Origin: Solenopsis invicta
Lineage: Eukaryota; Arthropoda; Insecta; Hymenoptera; Formicidae
NCBI RefSeq assembly: GCF_016802725.1
Contig: NC_052665.1
Location: 16,560,501-16,624,500, forward strand
Reading direction: 5' to 3'
Length of the DNA: 64,000 bases
The notes beneath the pieces are model-generated. The model did not search any database. It was not told the DNA's origin and saw only the letters and a program-made list of their open reading frames with translations. Each line of letters starts with the position of its first letter. Positions within the stretch are counted from its first letter, which is position 1. Below, piece by piece: positions 61,611-64,000 of this stretch. A program made the translations under genes and the position numbers.

Positions 61611-63113
61611 CCATTCCTGAGCTTGAGCGTTTTTATCTCCACGCGCATTATCTAATAAATACTATGACAGTAAGCAAGATCGTTCGAAAAATGTAAACCG
61701 GCTGCAGGCCCGACACATAAATAAATGCATCCTTACGCAGGTCGACACTACAGTTTACTTGTAAAAATGAAATTATAGTAACGGCGGAGAGAAAAAAAGA
61801 ATATTCTGTTGACATGTCTTTATTTCAAGATTGCCATTTTTAAAAATAAATATGTAAGGAAAGAAAAATCTATGCACTTGATCAAAATTATTAAAATGCA
61901 TAGGTATTCACTCGAAATGTGCGAAATGCGTGACAGAAAAGAGCAGAGCTTATAAGTGTAACCAGTTTGTATTCTGAGGAAAAAAAAGATACATACGATC
62001 TTCCATACGATCGAGATCATAAATCTGATAAGAGAACGTCGCGAGAGCACGCCCAGCTAGTGTTTCGTTTCGTGGAATGGGTGGGTAAACATACACACGC
62101 GACTTGCGTGAATCACGAAACCGCAAAGAATATTTCAGAGGAGAAAACAAATGTGCTTAACAAGCGACTTCTCATTAGATTGTAATTAAGAGACAAATTT
62201 GATATGCCAAGTCGGCGCAGACACAAAAGGGCTTTGAGCAGGCGCTCATGTTACCGATCCACGGTGCAAAGATAAATAATTGACATATCCGACGTTAATC
62301 CTGTTTTATATGCGCGAGGGGTCCAGCACATTACAGCCTTACTAATTCGCTACCGATTGAAACTATTTTATATATTTACCAAATGTTTTTTACCTTTCAA
62401 TCAATCGTTGAAAAAATTTTCTTGCACTTGTCTCTGTCTATAGATTGTATAGAATAGTATCAATTTTTATTTAATTATAAATTATAAAAAAAAACAATGA
62501 AAATTGATATATAACGTTAGGGTGTCAGAAACATCATACGCAAAATGTTTTGGTTCTACAGTACCAGCTGAAAGTTATCGAAATGTTAACACAGACTTCT
62601 TAGAATTCTTTTTTTCTGATCAGTGAAAAAAACTTTTTGTTGTGAATATCTGAATTTTTACTTTGAAACCAGTTGCAAAGAAAATAACAAAAAATTTGGC
62701 TTATTATACAAAAAAAAAATTGTAAGCTGCAGTTTTAAATAAATAATTATTAACTAAGTAGCAAATTCAAATAACTTTCTGCACAAATATTAATTAAAAT
62801 TTTATTAGTATATGTAAAAAGTTTGATTTAACTCGTAATGCTTCATCAATTTTGCAAATAAGAACTGCAAAACGCAATTTACGTAAGAATTAAGACTAAA
62901 TAAGAAATTTAAAAAAATTTTTAAATCGACAAAAGAATTGTATTCAAATTTTACAAATACTCGTAATAATAGAACAATCTTTGAAATTTTTATATTTTCT
63001 GGTAATGTTTTGAGATATGATACATGTATTTTTAAAATCGGATGTCTTTTAAGATTTTACATAGGCTTTGAACACAGCACTTTTCTCAAATCTACCAAAA
63101 ATGAAATAAATCC
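61611..63113. other. Gene-free AT-rich stretch
   Basis: Slightly GC-richer near 61975-62110. No gene or repeat family recognised. Confidence 0.5.
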
Positions 63114-63255
63114 TTTAATGTCCATTTTTATGAATGTAGATTAATTTTGACCTCAGTTTAACTTACTCTTTATTTTTTTCTAATTCTTAAAACTAGGGAA
63201 AAAAAATTAAAAAGAATCAAATTTAATCTGTATTGGTGCAAATGGACATAATAGG
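63114..63255. mobile_element. Small foldback element (AGATTAA family), second copy
   Basis: AATGTCCATTTTTATGAATG is mirrored by GCAAATGGACATAA, with GTAGATTAATTTTGACCTC inside, matching 29467-29625. Confidence 0.6.
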
Positions 63256-63653
63256 ATTTTGAAGAAAGATTACCGAAATAGCACTACCTCACTTAAAGTT
63301 CAACCGTTGTAGTTTTGTACAGTTTCTATGGAATTATTTCAGAATTATTGTTATGACGCTTTATTATACTCGAGATTGGATACAGTAGGAATTTTGTTTT
63401 TTACGTTCGTAGAAAAATCGTGACATTATTTTTCGACACATTTTATAGCTGAACTGCAGAATAGATAAGATACATAAGATTTTGATAATTTGTAATGATT
63501 ATAATATTATTAGATTAATAAGATTAAAGTTTTCTTTTCATTCTTATTTGTATTTTGGATTAGATAAACGAAGTTTCATTGGAGCTTAGTCTTCTAAATT
63601 GACGTTGCTTAAATCGCAATTTTAGTTATTATGATATAAACGATTTTTTCACA

Positions 63654-63718
63654 GCCCTCAGCGGTTTCCTCCTCGCTAAAATCTGTACACCTACTGCCCT
63701 CAGCGGTTTCCCCCTCGC
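63654..63718. repeat. Two-copy tandem repeat, 42-bp spacing
   Basis: GCCCTCAGCGGTTTCCTCCT and GCCCTCAGCGGTTTCCCCCT occur 42 bases apart (63654 and 63696) in otherwise AT-rich DNA. Confidence 0.85.
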
Positions 63719-64000
63719 AGTGAACGGAAAAATAGTAAGAAGATAATACGGAAAGCGATATTCAAAATCATTCAGTCTCGTACTCTCAAAGAATCTGAAG
63801 ACTGTAAAATAAGATTGAATGAAGAAGAAAGGAAATTTCTCTCAAAAAATACATTTTTGTGATATTGTCAGTGATGAAGTTTTACATGGGATTGAACAAG
63901 CAAGTGTAGACTTCGCAGAGATCGGTAACTGATATACCACTTATTTATTTAAAATAAAAAATATAAAATAGATTTCAGAAACTTATTAAAAATATAAAAT

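Larger units (their letters stand above)
30823..64000 (-). other. Galphaq: Probable intron 1 of Galphaq (first coding exon outside the window or unrecognised)
   Basis: Exon 2 begins inside the P-loop Gly codon, so an upstream exon of about 120 coding bases ending in the LLLLG strand must exist. I looked on the minus strand for an N-terminal block like CCLSEEAKEQ or RRELKLLLLG and did not see it. A scan by eye can miss a 120-bp exon. No other gene is recognisable in this span, which is dense in mobile elements. Confidence 0.55.

Overview
This window looks like insect nuclear DNA, most probably from a hymenopteran such as an ant. That is an inference from the AT-rich but CpG-undepleted composition, the intron-rich gene structure, the Gq-alpha protein match and a decayed LINE with a (TTCTA)-type 3' end. 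There are no operons, Shine-Dalgarno sites or CRISPR arrays. Almost all six-frame ORFs above 60 codons are chance frames or fall in repeats.

The one gene I can support is on the minus strand at 21069-30822: the gene for the heterotrimeric G protein alpha subunit of the Gq class (Drosophila Galphaq, 49B). Read 5' to 3' it has exon 2 (30822-30638), exon 3 (29251-29097), a duplicated exon 4 (4B 27763-27635, then 4A 26885-26757), exon 5 (25089-24960), exon 6 (24876-24723), a duplicated exon 7 (7A 24364-24257, then 7B 23314-23207) and a duplicated terminal exon 8 (8A 22568-22486, then 8B 21151-21069). Within each pair the lengths (129, 108 and 83 nt) and phases are identical. The exons join into residues 41-353 of a 353-residue protein. 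The first coding exon (about 40 residues) was not found, so 30823-64000 is best read as intron 1.

The B exons resemble the general, vertebrate-like Gq (C-terminus NLKEYNLV). The A exons resemble the fly photoreceptor form (C-terminus ALKEFNLA). The last two pairs are interleaved 7A-7B-8A-8B. Making a pure A or B protein therefore needs coordinated skipping. The 7A and 8A splice sites are weaker than those of 7B and 8B. This is the most interesting structure in the window.

Downstream (1-21068) lie a probable 3' UTR with tandem AATAAA signals, GC-rich and strongly pyrimidine-biased blocks (14.3-15.3 kb and 17.7-19.7 kb), microsatellites, small hairpin elements and long AT-rich stretches with no recognisable gene. 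At the very edge (1-121) there is a possible piece of a neighbouring gene.

Upstream (30823-64000) the intron is crowded with non-autonomous elements. These include two copies of a TA-flanked element, a TTA-flanked Harbinger-like element, a 404-bp element with 19-bp terminal repeats and a 9-bp target duplication, foldbacks of about 650 and 1,040 bp, a nested foldback cluster, a LINE fragment with target-site duplication, a SINE-like insert with a 13-bp duplication and a possible solo LTR. Several CpG-rich islands (31.4, 32.6, 39.2, 54.8 and 57.8 kb) could be promoters or enhancers.
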